DNA from: Candidatus Desantisiibacteriota bacterium
GTDB lineage: Bacteria > UBA9089 > CG2-30-40-21
Length of the DNA stretch: 21,916 nt
Assembly (NCBI GenBank): GCA_016208205.1
Contig: JACQYP010000041.1
Coordinates: forward strand, 1-21,916
Reading direction: 5' to 3'
In this document: positions 1 through 9,511 of the stretch, one piece after another
Layout: each line of letters opens with the position of its first letter
Numbering within the stretch: the first letter of the stretch is position 1
Translations under genes and position numbers: made by a program
The notes under the pieces: generated by a model
What the model saw: only the letters and a program-made list of their open reading frames with translations
Database searches by the model: none
What the model was told of the DNA's origin: nothing

Positions 1-705
1 AAGTCCGGCAGATAACCCCAAGTCTTCATTATTGTACCAGATCAAATCCCCGACTAAAAGCAAGCTATTGCTTTTTCGAGCATAAACCTCACCACCCATG
101 CCAAATCTCAGACACAATGGGAGGTCATCCCGCTTTTTATAATACTTGAGTCCTATGCCTGCATTAGAAAGAGCCAATGCTGAACTGAACCCCTTTTTTT
201 GGTAAAGCCAGCCAATATCCAGACCAAAGCCTATGGCTGTTTCCCTTTCAGCCAGATTGCTACGGATTATTTTTAAGCCATATCCCATGCAGCTATTTTC
301 TGAAAACTTGCAACCATAAGCCATTGTTGCCACCCAATCACTCTCTGGCTGAATATCCTCAATAGAGCCATCAAGCCAGTTAATGTCAGCCCTGCCGCCA
401 TTCAAAGAGGTTAATCCACCGGCAATATAGCCTTTCTGTGTCGGTTGTCCATATGAAAGGGATGAAACACTTGTGTCCATCAAGCCATCAATACAGGAAA
501 AACTTGCCTCCTTGCACCAGCCTTTTGCCAGACAGGCAGGGTTACTGTAGAGAGCATCAATGCTATCAGCAACAGCTGTTTGTGCCTCTGCCATGCCGTT
601 TGCCCTTGCTCCAATGGGAAATCGCAGCACCTCGGCACCTGTTCCGGCATGAGCACTTGCGGTTATGGTTAATAGAATAAGCAAGAAAAACAAACCTGAT
701 TGCAT
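1..705 (-). CDS. PorV/PorQ-family outer-membrane protein, 3' end cut by window edge
   Basis: A reading frame of 235 codons opens at an ATG at 705 and runs uninterrupted to base 1, so the C-terminus lies outside the window. The first 20 residues form a signal peptide (hydrophobic stretch, then ASAHAG). Next comes a segment typical of the PorV/PorQ (UPF0164) family: FPIGARANGMAEAQTAVADS followed by LYSNPACLAKG. The rest is a run of short amphipathic strands, as expected for an outer-membrane beta barrel. In Bacteroidota PorV serves type IX secretion; in other phyla the role is mostly unknown. A ribosome site (GTAGGTGA) precedes the ATG. Only 6 nt separate it from the stop of the upstream exported FN3/FlgD-like gene, so the two are probably co-transcribed and may act together at the surface. 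Family call fairly sure, exact role not. Confidence 0.75.
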   Translation of the reverse strand, partial: MQSGLFFLLILLTITASAHAGTGAEVLRFPIGARANGMAEAQTAVADSIDALYSNPACLAKGWCKEASFSCIDGLMDTSVSSLSYGQPTQKGYIAGGLTSLNGGRADINWLDGSIEDIQPESDWVATMAYGCKFSENSCMGYGLKIIRSNLAERETAIGFGLDIGWLYQKKGFSSALALSNAGIGLKYYKKRDDLPLCLRFGMGGEVYARKSNSLLLVGDLIWYNNEDLGLSAGL

Positions 706-711
706 GTTCAC

Positions 712-1494
712 CTACTTGATAATCACAGCCTTCTTCAAATCCTTAAAATCCCCGGCATTAAAATAAATGATATATGTGCCGGAGGCAAGTATTTCGCCTT
801 CTTCATCCCTGCCGTCCCAGTCAAGCCAATATTCACCTGCCGGTTTTGTCTCATCCAGCAGATTTTTTACCAGCCGACCGCTCAGGGTGTATATTTTGAT
901 ATTGACATGTTCCGGTTTATCTAAGACATACCTGATCCGGACAGTCTCCTGCTTATCAGGATAAAACAGGTTGCGGTATGGGGTGAATTTTCTTTCAGAT
1001 GACAGGGTTGTAGCCGTAGCTGTTATCCATGAAGATGTGCCGTATTCATTATAAGAATGCAACCGATATGCATAGGGTGTATTGGAAATGAGATGATCTG
1101 TATCCTGATACGCCGTTGTATTCCGGTTAATCAATGCCAGCGGGAGAAATGAATCATTCCCTGCCCTTCTCTCTAATTCAAACCCTGCCTCTGAAATAGA
1201 ATCATCCTGCCAGGAAAGTGATACCTGTGTGCTGGAAATAGCTATTGCCTTGAGATTAATGGGTGGGTTGGGTTTGCCGGTTTGCGGTGTATATTCCGGC
1301 ACGAAGCCGATAAAGGTAGTATAGCTACCCCCTTGCATTATTCCGCCAATTGGTTGACCAATAAGCCCAAATGACTGATATTTAGCCGATGAATTCGGTC
1401 CGCCTGTTTGGACAACTACCCACCAATCTATGCCCTCTGCTTGAGACAGATAAGGGAAAATAATTATGCTTAGTGTTATTAAGAATCTGATCAT
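712..1494 (-). CDS. Exported fibronectin type III protein with FlgD-like C-terminal domain
   Basis: A secreted or surface protein of 260 residues. The ATG at 1494 is preferred over the in-frame GTG at 1500 because AGGTGA sits just upstream of it. Residues 1-20 are a signal peptide (ending SQAEG). Residues about 22-68 (WWVVVQTGGP, FGLIGQPIGG) resemble a segment often seen before FN3 domains in extracellular proteins of candidate phyla. Residues about 72-165 look like one fibronectin III domain (PPINLKAIAIS, VSLSWQD, YAYRLHSYNEYG). Residues about 175-260 resemble the FlgD immunoglobulin-like/type IX sorting-like domain (IYTLSGRLVKNL, YWLDWDGRDEEG, ASGTYIIYF). Such ends often anchor or export proteins across the outer membrane, which fits the PorV-like gene 6 nt downstream. 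It has its own promoter at 1574-1602. No enzymatic domain is visible; ligand and function are unknown. Confidence 0.72.
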   Translation of the reverse strand: MIRFLITLSIIIFPYLSQAEGIDWWVVVQTGGPNSSAKYQSFGLIGQPIGGIMQGGSYTTFIGFVPEYTPQTGKPNPPINLKAIAISSTQVSLSWQDDSISEAGFELERRAGNDSFLPLALINRNTTAYQDTDHLISNTPYAYRLHSYNEYGTSSWITATATTLSSERKFTPYRNLFYPDKQETVRIRYVLDKPEHVNIKIYTLSGRLVKNLLDETKPAGEYWLDWDGRDEEGEILASGTYIIYFNAGDFKDLKKAVIIK

Positions 1495-1573
1495 AATCAC
1501 CTATCACAACAGCATCTGATTCATAAATACGCAGGATATCTTTTGTGTGAATACCCGATCTCCCCTGTGCAAC

Positions 1574-1602
1574 AATATATCATGTTTTACATTAAGATGC
1601 AA
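1574..1602 (-). promoter_or_regulatory. Sigma-70-type promoter for the FN3/PorV-like gene pair
   Basis: On the minus strand TTGCAT (1602-1597) and TATATT (1579-1574) are separated by exactly 17 nt. It sits between the pdxA stop and the FN3/FlgD-like start, 80 nt upstream of that start, so the two envelope genes can be transcribed separately from the long operon before them. A perfect 7-bp inverted repeat covers the -35 hexamer. Confidence 0.6.
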
Positions 1603-1610
1603 GTCTTAAT
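1591..1610. repeat. Perfect inverted repeat over the -35 element (possible operator)
   Basis: ATTAAGA, a 6-nt centre, then TCTTAAT. The -35 hexamer of the minus-strand promoter falls mostly in the centre. There is no T-run in the minus-strand direction, so it is a poor terminator for pdxA; a T-rich stretch does follow on the plus strand, where no gene ends. A repressor or activator site is one reading, chance another. Confidence 0.35.
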
Positions 1611-1611
1611 T

Positions 1612-2607
1612 TCATTTTTTCAAAAATCTTTTGTTAATTCCCATCATAGCCGCCAATTTTATTGCTTCTATCATACTCTGAGGATTTGCCACACCCTTGT
1701 CGGCAATATCAAAGGCAGTGCCGTGATCCGGTGAGGTTCTGATGATAGGCAATCCTACGGTGATATTGACGGCTGAATCAAATGCCAGAAGTTTTAATGG
1801 GATAAGCCCCTGATCATGATACATGGCTACCACAAGATCACACTTGCTATTTACTGCTTGCAAGAACACAGTGTCTGGCGGGTATGGTCCAATAGCCTTA
1901 ATCCCCTCGCAAATAGCCAGATCAACAGCCGGTTTAATTATCTCCATATCCTCTTTTCCAAATGCCCCATCCTCTCCTGCATGTGGATTAAGTCCGGCAA
2001 CAGCAATAACCGGTGATTGTATTCCAAAATCCTGTTGCAAAGACCTATCAGCTAATTGGATGATCTTCAGCACCATCTCAGAAGTGATCATCTCAGGCAC
2101 ATCCCGTAAAGCAACATGAATGGTGGCAAGAATAACCTTCAGCTTGCTGGAATAAAACATCATGGCATATTCAGTGGTAGAGGTAAGCTCAGCCAACAAC
2201 TGGGTATGTCCGGGGTAATCAAAGCCTGCCTTATGAATTGCCTCTTTATTGATCGGGGCAGTGACTATGCTTGAGATTTCACCGGATAATGCCAGATCAA
2301 CGGCTGTTTTGATGTATTCTACAGCTGCTCTGCCTGCCTCAGGGCATACCTTGCCCTGGGTAATGCGGTCGAGGTTAATATTTTTCACATCAAGGATATT
2401 CAAAACACCCGGCTCTCTTCTGGCAGAGGATGGGGAATCAACTGACAGGATATTCCAGCCATCAAGCCACTGGGCACAAAAATGCTTAAAAGCCTTTGCA
2501 TCTCCAATAATCAGCAGAGGATATTCTTCTTGCAGCAGCTTTACTGCCTTAATCACAACCTCAGGACCAATGCCACAAACATCACCAAGTGTTATGCCAA
2601 TGATCAT
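1612..2607 (-). CDS. pdxA: 4-hydroxythreonine-4-phosphate dehydrogenase (PdxA)
   Basis: Oxidises 4-phosphohydroxy-L-threonine with NAD+ in the DXP-dependent pathway to pyridoxal phosphate; cytosolic and dimeric in the family. The 331-residue length is normal. The N-terminus ITLGDVCGIGPE matches the family start (usually GDPAGIGPE). The metal-binding histidines are in place: H164 (ATIHVAL), H209 (NPHAGE) and H264 (YHDQG), near-identical in position to the E. coli ligands H166, H211 and H266. TSPDHGTAFDIA follows at 291-302. AAAGGAGA lies upstream of the ATG, and the ATG overlaps the stop of the preceding TIGR03790 gene as ATGA, implying translational coupling. Residues 58-67 (SPSSARREPG) are a slightly unusual loop. 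PdxJ and other B6 genes are not in the window. Identification is secure. Confidence 0.96.
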   Translation of the reverse strand: MIIGITLGDVCGIGPEVVIKAVKLLQEEYPLLIIGDAKAFKHFCAQWLDGWNILSVDSPSSARREPGVLNILDVKNINLDRITQGKVCPEAGRAAVEYIKTAVDLALSGEISSIVTAPINKEAIHKAGFDYPGHTQLLAELTSTTEYAMMFYSSKLKVILATIHVALRDVPEMITSEMVLKIIQLADRSLQQDFGIQSPVIAVAGLNPHAGEDGAFGKEDMEIIKPAVDLAICEGIKAIGPYPPDTVFLQAVNSKCDLVVAMYHDQGLIPLKLLAFDSAVNITVGLPIIRTSPDHGTAFDIADKGVANPQSMIEAIKLAAMMGINKRFLKK

Positions 2608-3806
2608 ATTTTCTCCTTTGATATGGTTATTTTACACAATGGATCCCCAACGATTACATTTTGCCAGCTCAAATATGGGGTAGCCAGATAATAGCTTTCT
2701 GCCAGATTATACCCATTAGTATATGCCGTAAAAAGGATATGCGGATGAGTGCAGAATTCAAGGTATGGCTCATAGACGAAGGCATCTATGCCGGTAACCC
2801 CTTCACGAATTAAATCGCCAGATAGTGATTGCGGGCTTCCTCCATGGTAAGACAACAGGTTTTTGAATGAACCAGGACGCCAGTGTTTTGGAGGCTCCTC
2901 AAATGTCCTGCCGCTTGAGGAGACAAAGCCTACTGCTATTGCCCCCGGCAGCCATTGGTTATGAAGAAATCGCTTGCAGGTAGCCTCTGGATCGTTTGAA
3001 CCCCAGCCGCAATACCCAATAACACTGGTTTGATGCTGAAGGTATTTTTTAGTCTCATCGTAATGCACCATAAATCCTTTCTTCTGCAATTCCCTCCATG
3101 CCATTCGTATCTATGTATTACCTATGGTATTCTTGGTGGTTGCATCTAAGACAAACCTTGCCCTATTCCTTTGCCTCCCTGCTTGCAGGAGAAAAGGATG
3201 ACAACCACAATTGATAAGTGCCTTTATATCCCTTATGGTGTATCCAGTCAATCTGGTAACCAGATAGATATTGTATGTCTGGCTGTCGAAATGTCTGAAA
3301 GTCCCCCTTTTGAGGGGGATGTCACAAAGTGACAGGGGGAGACCATTAAGATAATAAGGATTTGCCACCACCCCGGTAATATCATAGTATCTGCAAAATC
3401 CATAATTATCCACCGGCATATTCCTTTTAAGCAGGGTTAATTCTGAGTCAACAGATGCCCTGTTTCCCTGCAAGCCCTTTGTACCCTTTATTCTGAGTGG
3501 TATCCCTTTGGTTAAAACAATATACGATATTTGATTTACAAGATTATTATTCTGAAGATATCTGGCAATAGGGATCATAATCTTTGATTCATAGGTCAGT
3601 CTGGTAATGGTTTCTGCCTTTGGACAGCGGATATAACAGATATTTTGCGGGGGGATATTTCTTTTTTGCTGATAGTATTTACCCACGGACAGGGAGAGAG
3701 GGCTATGCTCATTGATTATTACAAGAACCTGTGATGAATTGGCGGCATGGGATAGGGATGAAAAGGATACGAAAAGAAAGATAACTAATAGCAATGTTTT
3801 ACTCAT
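2604..3806 (-). pseudogene. TIGR03790-family exported protein interrupted by an in-frame amber codon
   Basis: Two stretches in one frame read as a single TIGR03790-like protein of about 400 residues. The start at 3806 is chosen because GGGGAAG precedes it and it opens directly into a signal peptide (MSKTLLLVIFLFVSFSSLSH). The N-terminal part has VLVIINEHSPLSLSVGKYYQ, IVLTKGIPLRI and ASVDSELTLL; the C-terminal part has YCGWGSNDPEA, GAIAVGFVSSSGRTF and NVIVGDPL. Codon 232 is TAG (3113-3111). Translation could restart at the ATG at 3104, but that fragment would lack a signal peptide. No frameshift is needed, so a single base change explains the break. A palindromic repeat encodes residues about 155-170 (LPLSLCDIPLKRG). 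The stop overlaps the pdxA ATG. The family has no established function. Either decayed, read through, or a sequence error. Confidence 0.72.
3303..3341. repeat. Palindromic repeat inside the TIGR03790 gene
   Basis: Two stacked hairpins: CCCCCTTTTGAGGGGG (3303-3318) and GTCAC-AAA-GTGAC (3321-3333), then a further GGGGGA. It is read in frame as LPLSLCDIPLKRG, an unusual peptide between the family segments. This matches the style of the other in-frame palindromic insertions in this window. Confidence 0.6.
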
Positions 3807-3861
3807 AAATAATCTTCCCCACCCCTTTCTTTGCAATCTCATCTACTGAATATCTATGCCT

Positions 3862-6800
3862 TCATTCATGGATAATCTCTTGATGATATTCCTGAATACA
3901 TTTTGTCTGTAAAGATCCCTTTATCAAGGCAGTAATCCCATCAACCGCAGCCAGAACGCCCTGAGCAGTAGTAACAAGGGGTGTATTGTGAAGATAGGCA
4001 TGGCTGCGGATTGTTATTTCATCTGTTCTGGGCTTTTTGCCGGATGGGGTATTGATAAGCAGGGCAACCTCATTATTCTTGATCATATCCACAATATCAG
4101 GTCTTCCCTCACCTACCTTAAATATTCTTTCTATGGAAATTCCCTGTCCCTTGTAGTATTTTACCGTTCCTTCAGTACCAATCAACTTGAATCCCAATTC
4201 AACAAGCCGTTGCACGGCAGGAAGGATTATGAGTTTATCCTTATCCTTAACCGAAATAAAGACAGTTCCTTGTGTAGGCAGATGCTGACCTGCAGCTATT
4301 TGAGACTTTGCAAAGGCATTGCCAAAGCTCACATCTATACCCATCACCTCTCCGGTTGATTTCATCTCAGGCCCGAGAATGGGGTCAACCCCGGAAAATC
4401 GGGCAAAGGGGAAAACAGCCTCTTTTACGGCTACAAACGGGGGGATTATCTCTTTATCAAAGCCAATCTCTTGCAACGATTTACCAAGCATAATCCTTGT
4501 GGCTGATTTGGCTAATGAGACACCAATTATCTTTGAGACAAATGGAACCGTTCTGGAGGCTCTGGGATTGACCTCTATGATGAAGATATCATTCCCTTGA
4601 ACTGCATACTGGATATTCAATAAACCAATCACACCAAGCTCTTTTGCCAGGGCATAGGTATTTTCCTTAATCCCTTGAATAATGGATGGGTCAAGGGTAT
4701 GCGGTGGTAAGACACAGGCAGAATCACCGGAATGGACACCAGCAAGCTCAATATGCTCCATAATTCCACCAATTACGACAACCTCCCCATCTGATATGGC
4801 ATCAACATCAACCTCAATAGCATCCTCTAAGAATTTATCAACCAGCACAGGCCTGTCCGGGGATATAAATACAGCATTTCTCATGTATTTTTCCAGATCC
4901 TGCTCATCATAAACTATCTCCATTGCCCTGCCGCCCAGGACATACGATGGCCTGACAAGTACGGGATAACCTATATCCTGTGCTATTCTTTTCGCTTCAT
5001 CCGTGGTAAGGGCTGTGCCGCCCGGTGATTGTTTAAGACCCAACCCTTCAAGCAATAACTTGAATCGTTCCCTGTTCTCCGCCCTGTCCACGGCATCGGT
5101 TGGCGTACCAAGGATTTTTACCCCTGCCTTTTCTAAGGGAATGGCTAAATTTAATGGTGTCTGTCCACCCAATTGAATAATAACCCCTTCCGGCTTTTCT
5201 TTTTCAACAATATTTAAGATATCCTCCAGAGTCATTGGCTCAAAGTACAGCTTGTCTGAGGTATCATAATCTGTTGAAACCGTTTCCGGGTTGCAATTTA
5301 CCATAATGCTTTCATAGCCTTCTTCTTTCAGGGCAAAGGATGCCTGACAGCAGCAATAATCAAATTCAATCCCCTGACCAATTCTGTTTGGTCCACCACC
5401 CAGTATAATCACCTTCTTTTTATTACTTGCCTGCATCTCATCCTTTGAATGTAGCACAGACATTCCTGTCTGTGATTCTTCAATCCGTGTCTCATCCTCT
5501 GTTTCATAGGTAGAATAATAATAGGGTGTGTATGCCTCAAACTCTGCGGCACAGGTATCAACGAGCTTGAAGACCGGCTCTATCCCATTCTCTTTTCTAA
5601 AGCAACGAATGGACATCTCATCTGAGCCCAGAAGATGTGCTAATTGCCTATCAGAAAACCCATACTGTTTTGCCTTTTTAATGATTTCACCCCTGACCCC
5701 TGACCCCTGACCCCTGATCTCTTTCTCCATCTCCACAATCTGTCGGATATTATACAAAAACCATCGATCTATCCTGGTAATCTCGTGTATTTCATCTATA
5801 CTCATGCCAGCCAATAATGCATCACGGAGATAAAATATCCTGAGGGAATGGGGTATGCTAATCTTTCTTTTTATCTCCTCAATATCCTTTTGGGTGTCCT
5901 TACCGTCGCCGCCAAGCCCGAATCTTCCTATCTCCATTGACCTTAACCCCTTTTGCAATGCCTCCTTAAATGTTCTGCCAATAGCCATTGCCTCGCCAAC
6001 AGATTTCATGGATATTCCAAGAACATCCTCTGCCCCGGGAAATTTTTCAAAGGTAAATCTTGGAATCTTGATCACACAATAATCAATGGTTGGTTCAAAG
6101 GATGCAGGTGTTTTTTGAGTAATATCATTTGGTATTTCGTCTAAGGTATAGCCAACGGCTAATTTTGCCGCCATTTTGGCAATAGGGAAACCGGTTGCCT
6201 TTGAGGCTAAGGCAGAGCTTCTTGACACTCGTGGGTTTATTTCTATAACCACCATCCGTCCATTGGAAGGGTTTACAGCAAACTGAACATTTGACCCGCC
6301 GGTTTCCACACCTATCTCACGGATGACCCTGATAGCTGCATCACGCATCAATTGATATTCTTTATCCGACAGGGTTTGAGCCGGGGCAACGGTGATGGAG
6401 TCGCCTGTATGAACGCCCATGGGGTCAAGATTTTCTATGGAGCAGATGATAACCACATTATCCTTTTTGTCTCGCATAACCTCAAGCTCATATTCTTTCC
6501 AGCCAATGATTGATTCCTCAATCAATATCTCTGCAGAAAGACCTGCCTCAAGCCCCATAGCCACTATCCGCTCAAACTCCTCTATGTTATAGGCTATGCC
6601 GCCGCCGGTTCCTCCAAGGGTAAAACTTGGTCTGATAATCAATGGAAATCCCAGCTCTCTGGCTATTTTTCGAGCGTCCTCCATATTGCAGGCCAGCCCG
6701 CTTTTTGGCACCTCAAGCCCAATCTTAAACATGGCTTCCTTAAACTGGCTTCTATCCTCTGCTTTTTTTATTGCCTGATAATTTGCCCCGATCATTTCGA

Positions 6801-7137
6801 CATGATATTTATCCAATACACCCATCTCAAACAGTTTTATGGCCGTATTAAGCCCTGTTTGTCCGCCAAGTGTTGGCAAAATAGCATCAGGTCTTTCAAT
6901 CTCAATGATTTTAGCCACTACCTCCGGGGTAATGGGTTCAATGTATATTCTGTCTGCGGTTTGAGGGTCGGTCATAATGGTTGCAGGATTTGAGTTGACA
7001 AGAATAACAAAGTATCCGTCTTCCTTCAGTGCCTTACACGCCTGTGTGCCGGAATAATCAAACTCACAACCCTGGCTGATGATTATTGGTCCTGAGCCAA
7101 TAATTAAGATTTTGTGAATATCTGTTCGTTTGGGCAT
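3862..7137 (-). CDS. carB: Carbamoyl-phosphate synthase large subunit (CarB)
   Basis: Makes carbamoyl phosphate from bicarbonate, ammonia (delivered by CarA) and two ATP, feeding pyrimidine and arginine synthesis in the cytosol. At 1091 residues it is slightly longer than E. coli CarB (1073). First synthetase half: [19 protein letters not shown] near residue 11, [12 protein letters not shown] near 169, [18 protein letters not shown] near 299. Second half: [20 protein letters not shown] near 573, [32 protein letters not shown]. The C-terminal regulatory MGS-like domain covers roughly 950-1091. Two repeat-derived insertions account for the extra length: [12 protein letters not shown] in the oligomerisation region and [11 protein letters not shown] just before the second half. 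AAGGAGA precedes the ATG; it lies 9 nt from the kinase gene upstream. carA is not in the window. Identification secure. Confidence 0.97.
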   Translation of the reverse strand: MPKRTDIHKILIIGSGPIIISQGCEFDYSGTQACKALKEDGYFVILVNSNPATIMTDPQTADRIYIEPITPEVVAKIIEIERPDAILPTLGGQTGLNTAIKLFEMGVLDKYHVEMIGANYQAIKKAEDRSQFKEAMFKIGLEVPKSGLACNMEDARKIARELGFPLIIRPSFTLGGTGGGIAYNIEEFERIVAMGLEAGLSAEILIEESIIGWKEYELEVMRDKKDNVVIICSIENLDPMGVHTGDSITVAPAQTLSDKEYQLMRDAAIRVIREIGVETGGSNVQFAVNPSNGRMVVIEINPRVSRSSALASKATGFPIAKMAAKLAVGYTLDEIPNDITQKTPASFEPTIDYCVIKIPRFTFEKFPGAEDVLGISMKSVGEAMAIGRTFKEALQKGLRSMEIGRFGLGGDGKDTQKDIEEIKRKISIPHSLRIFYLRDALLAGMSIDEIHEITRIDRWFLYNIRQIVEMEKEIRGQGSGVRGEIIKKAKQYGFSDRQLAHLLGSDEMSIRCFRKENGIEPVFKLVDTCAAEFEAYTPYYYSTYETEDETRIEESQTGMSVLHSKDEMQASNKKKVIILGGGPNRIGQGIEFDYCCCQASFALKEEGYESIMVNCNPETVSTDYDTSDKLYFEPMTLEDILNIVEKEKPEGVIIQLGGQTPLNLAIPLEKAGVKILGTPTDAVDRAENRERFKLLLEGLGLKQSPGGTALTTDEAKRIAQDIGYPVLVRPSYVLGGRAMEIVYDEQDLEKYMRNAVFISPDRPVLVDKFLEDAIEVDVDAISDGEVVVIGGIMEHIELAGVHSGDSACVLPPHTLDPSIIQGIKENTYALAKELGVIGLLNIQYAVQGNDIFIIEVNPRASRTVPFVSKIIGVSLAKSATRIMLGKSLQEIGFDKEIIPPFVAVKEAVFPFARFSGVDPILGPEMKSTGEVMGIDVSFGNAFAKSQIAAGQHLPTQGTVFISVKDKDKLIILPAVQRLVELGFKLIGTEGTVKYYKGQGISIERIFKVGEGRPDIVDMIKNNEVALLINTPSGKKPRTDEITIRSHAYLHNTPLVTTAQGVLAAVDGITALIKGSLQTKCIQEYHQEIIHE
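5448..5479. repeat. 32-nt palindromic repeat in carB (copy 1 of 2)
   Basis: Core hairpin CACAGACA-TTCC-TGTCTGTG (5455-5474). The 32-nt unit is identical to 12369-12400 in hemC, in the same orientation and the same reading frame. It encodes [10 protein letters not shown] in the linker before the second synthetase half of CarB, where E. coli CarB has only a short link. Confidence 0.85.
5689..5716. repeat. Tandem heptamer array in carB
   Basis: Four exact copies of ACCCCTG (CAGGGGT on the coding strand) placed end to end. They encode the Gly/Arg-rich [10 protein letters not shown] in the CarB oligomerisation region, a segment absent from typical CarB. The 28-nt length is not a multiple of three, so flanking bases must compensate to keep the frame. 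Confidence 0.85.
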
Positions 7138-7146
7138 AATGTCTCC

Positions 7147-9495
7147 TTATGTATTTTCGACCTGTGCAATTAAATGCGGCAACAAGATAGTAAATGTTGT
7201 TCCCTTTCCAACCTTACTGGTTACGGCTATCCTTCCCCCATGTGCCTCAACAAAAGAACAACAGATAGATAGTCCCAGTCCAACCCCTTTACCCTTTGTG
7301 GTATAGAATGAATCAAATATCTTCTTGAAATTTTCCTCAGGTATACCCTTGCCGGTATCCTTGATAGTTAGCTTAACAAACTCTTCATCCATACTGCTTT
7401 GAATTTCTAATCGTTTTATCCTTGAATCTGTCATGGATTCAACACCATTCTTGACTATATTTATCACAACCTCTTTAAGTTTTTCAGAATCAGCAGAGAT
7501 ATCAGGCAAATTAGCGGCAAGACTCTGGATTAGTTCAACATCAAATAGAATGGTGCCGGGCATATCATCTATTGCCTCTTTGATCAGCTGGTTTATATTC
7601 ATCATTGCCCTTTTAATCTCAAGTGGTTTGGAGAAATTCAAGAGATCCTCAATAAAGCCGGATGCCCTTGAGATTGCATTTTCCATTCGCAAAACATTTC
7701 GACAGGCAAGATCATCATCCACAATACCGGAACGCTTCTTTAAGAGATAGAGTCCATTATTTACTATCTGAAGCGGATTTCGTATCTCATGGGCTGCCTC
7801 TGCCGCTATTTGAGCTATAGCTGATAACCTTTCTGTTTTTAATATTGCCTCTTCCATCTTTTTCTTCTCTGTAGTGTCTCGAAATACCAGCACTACCCCA
7901 ATTACGCTACCATTTTTGTCGTTAATTGGTGCCCCACTATCAGCAATAACCCTTTCTTGTTTATCCTTGCTTATTAATGCCGTATGATTGGCCAGACCAA
8001 CAATAAGTCCAGTCTCAAGAACCTTTTGAACAGGGTTTTCGCATCGCCTGCGGGTATACTCATTGATGATATAAAAGATCTCACTTACCGGCTGACCAAT
8101 GGCATCACACTCTTTCCATCCGGTAAGCTCTTCAGCTACCTTATTAAGCAGGACAACCCTTCCCTCTGTATCTGCCACAATAACCCCATCTCCAATACTT
8201 CGCAGGGTTACATCAAGCCTTTCCCTTTCTGCTTCAAGCCTTTTTGCCCCTTCATCAACCATCTGTGCCATATTCCCAATCTCATCAGAAACCTCACTCA
8301 CAGACCGAATAATATCCTTGCTGATAACCTCTATATGCCCAAAAAAATCATCACAAACAGCGGCACAGACTATTGACCATTTGAAATCCCCTATATCTAA
8401 GGGAACAACATATTGAAATTTATCTACTACCTCAGCCCTGATATTCATCCCCTGGTAATAGGAATAAAACTCTTCACCAGATTGAGCACGAGTATGCCAA
8501 TCTAAAAACCCATGTAAAAATTCAACCGGTCTATACTTCTTATGGAGCTTATCACAGGGTAGATTTATAACCCTTTTATCCGGATGAAAGATGATCCTGC
8601 CTGTTTTTCTATCTATAATACCAATATATCCATCCCTGCCCACTCGTTGTGTAGCCATAGCATCGAATTCCTCATTTTCCTGAAGCCATTCAAGCAAGGC
8701 ATCCGGATGATTGAACAGGTATATCTCCAGCATCCTTCTGACATCATAAACCTTTTCCTTAACTGTAGAGATAGCCAATCCTTCCAGATTAGTCCTGACA
8801 TTTTTTACTACCTCACCCTCTAATCTAATCAACAGCTCATAAAGCTTGCCTGACAATCCTTTTTCAAATTCAGTTGAACCCTCACCCCATCCCTCTCCCA
8901 TAGGGAGAGAGGGAAAAACTGTAGATACTCCTATCCTTCTTTTTAATAGATATTCCCGGGCAATATATTTGGCACTATCTGTATAAAACCATTTTTCTAT
9001 ATTCTCCATAAGAATATTGAAAAACTCCCTCTGGCTATACCCAAGTTTAATACAAAAGAGGTCAAAACACTCTGGTGTATATCTTGATAATTTATCAGCA
9101 TCCTTGACAATCATATCCTCTTTTGTCGTAGAGATAGTTCTGGTATCATGCCAATTGATAATCTCTACTATTTTCTCTTTTTCCTTCTCTGGCCAATTCA
9201 TTTCAGAAAGAATATTATCAGCAATCACCCCGCCTGCTAATTCATGCTGATGCCGTAGTCGTATTTCTTCCAATTGTACTGTTATTCTTCTTGCGGCTGA
9301 CTCTTCTTCATATGAAAAGCCCTGCCAGCCGGTATCATGTAGAATAATAGCAGGTATAATCACCCTCTCGTTTCCACCCTCTATGGCAATTAATCTCTTT
9401 GCCATGGATAGTGCTGTGTTTAGATGCACAAGGTCAGTATTATCCCGACAGTAGTTAGTGGCTTTTTCAAGAATAGCATCAATTGTTGCGTTCAT
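7147..9495 (-). CDS. Soluble HD-domain / PAS / histidine kinase sensor protein
   Basis: A 782-residue cytosolic sensor with no transmembrane segment. The ATG at 9495 is chosen over one at 9618 because TTGGAG lies upstream and the longer version would overlap the preceding gene by about 100 nt. Residues about 20-170 are an HD hydrolase-like domain (H53-D54 in IILHDTGW, H116-D117 in INWHDTRT, D132 in VKDADKLSRY). Residues about 280-390 look like a sensory domain (GRDGYIGIIDRKTGRIIFHP). A PAS domain spans 425-545 (DGVIVADTEGRVVLLN). The kinase core has H569 (AAHEIRNPLQ), N683 (NIVKNGVESM), DTGKGIPEE and GVGLGLSICC. Residues 194-207 (FPSLPMGEGWGEG) come from a palindromic repeat. No response regulator is adjacent. 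It sits between the split PEP-synthase-like genes and carB; its signal is unknown. Confidence 0.85.
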   Translation of the reverse strand: MNATIDAILEKATNYCRDNTDLVHLNTALSMAKRLIAIEGGNERVIIPAIILHDTGWQGFSYEEESAARRITVQLEEIRLRHQHELAGGVIADNILSEMNWPEKEKEKIVEIINWHDTRTISTTKEDMIVKDADKLSRYTPECFDLFCIKLGYSQREFFNILMENIEKWFYTDSAKYIAREYLLKRRIGVSTVFPSLPMGEGWGEGSTEFEKGLSGKLYELLIRLEGEVVKNVRTNLEGLAISTVKEKVYDVRRMLEIYLFNHPDALLEWLQENEEFDAMATQRVGRDGYIGIIDRKTGRIIFHPDKRVINLPCDKLHKKYRPVEFLHGFLDWHTRAQSGEEFYSYYQGMNIRAEVVDKFQYVVPLDIGDFKWSIVCAAVCDDFFGHIEVISKDIIRSVSEVSDEIGNMAQMVDEGAKRLEAERERLDVTLRSIGDGVIVADTEGRVVLLNKVAEELTGWKECDAIGQPVSEIFYIINEYTRRRCENPVQKVLETGLIVGLANHTALISKDKQERVIADSGAPINDKNGSVIGVVLVFRDTTEKKKMEEAILKTERLSAIAQIAAEAAHEIRNPLQIVNNGLYLLKKRSGIVDDDLACRNVLRMENAISRASGFIEDLLNFSKPLEIKRAMMNINQLIKEAIDDMPGTILFDVELIQSLAANLPDISADSEKLKEVVINIVKNGVESMTDSRIKRLEIQSSMDEEFVKLTIKDTGKGIPEENFKKIFDSFYTTKGKGVGLGLSICCSFVEAHGGRIAVTSKVGKGTTFTILLPHLIAQVENT
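8878..8917. repeat. Palindromic repeat in the kinase gene (family copy 1)
   Basis: CCCTCTCCC, a 3-nt gap, then GGGAGAGAGGG, preceded by ACCCTCACCCCAT. It encodes FPSLPMGEGWGEG at residues 194-207, between the HD domain and the next region. The element at 9711-9749 in the neighbouring gene is the same sequence family in the opposite orientation. Confidence 0.8.
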
Positions 9496-9511
9496 TTTTT
9501 TCTCCAATATT

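Noticed and set aside
1591..1610. Rho-independent terminator of pdxA
   Set aside because: The stem is AT-rich and is not followed by a T-run in the pdxA direction.
3111..3113. Genetic-code change with TAG as sense
   Set aside because: Three other genes here end normally at TAG with correct spacing or overlaps, and the second interrupted gene uses TAA, so reassignment is not the simplest explanation.
3179..3206. A further palindromic insertion in the TIGR03790 gene (peptide PFLLQAGRQRNRARF)
   Set aside because: The composition looks repeat-like, but only a weak CCTGC-TTGC-AGG-type pairing is visible and no second copy was found in the window.
3807..3842. Earlier start (3842) for the TIGR03790 gene
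   Set aside because: It places basic residues before the signal peptide and has no good ribosome site, whereas 3806 has GGGGAAG.
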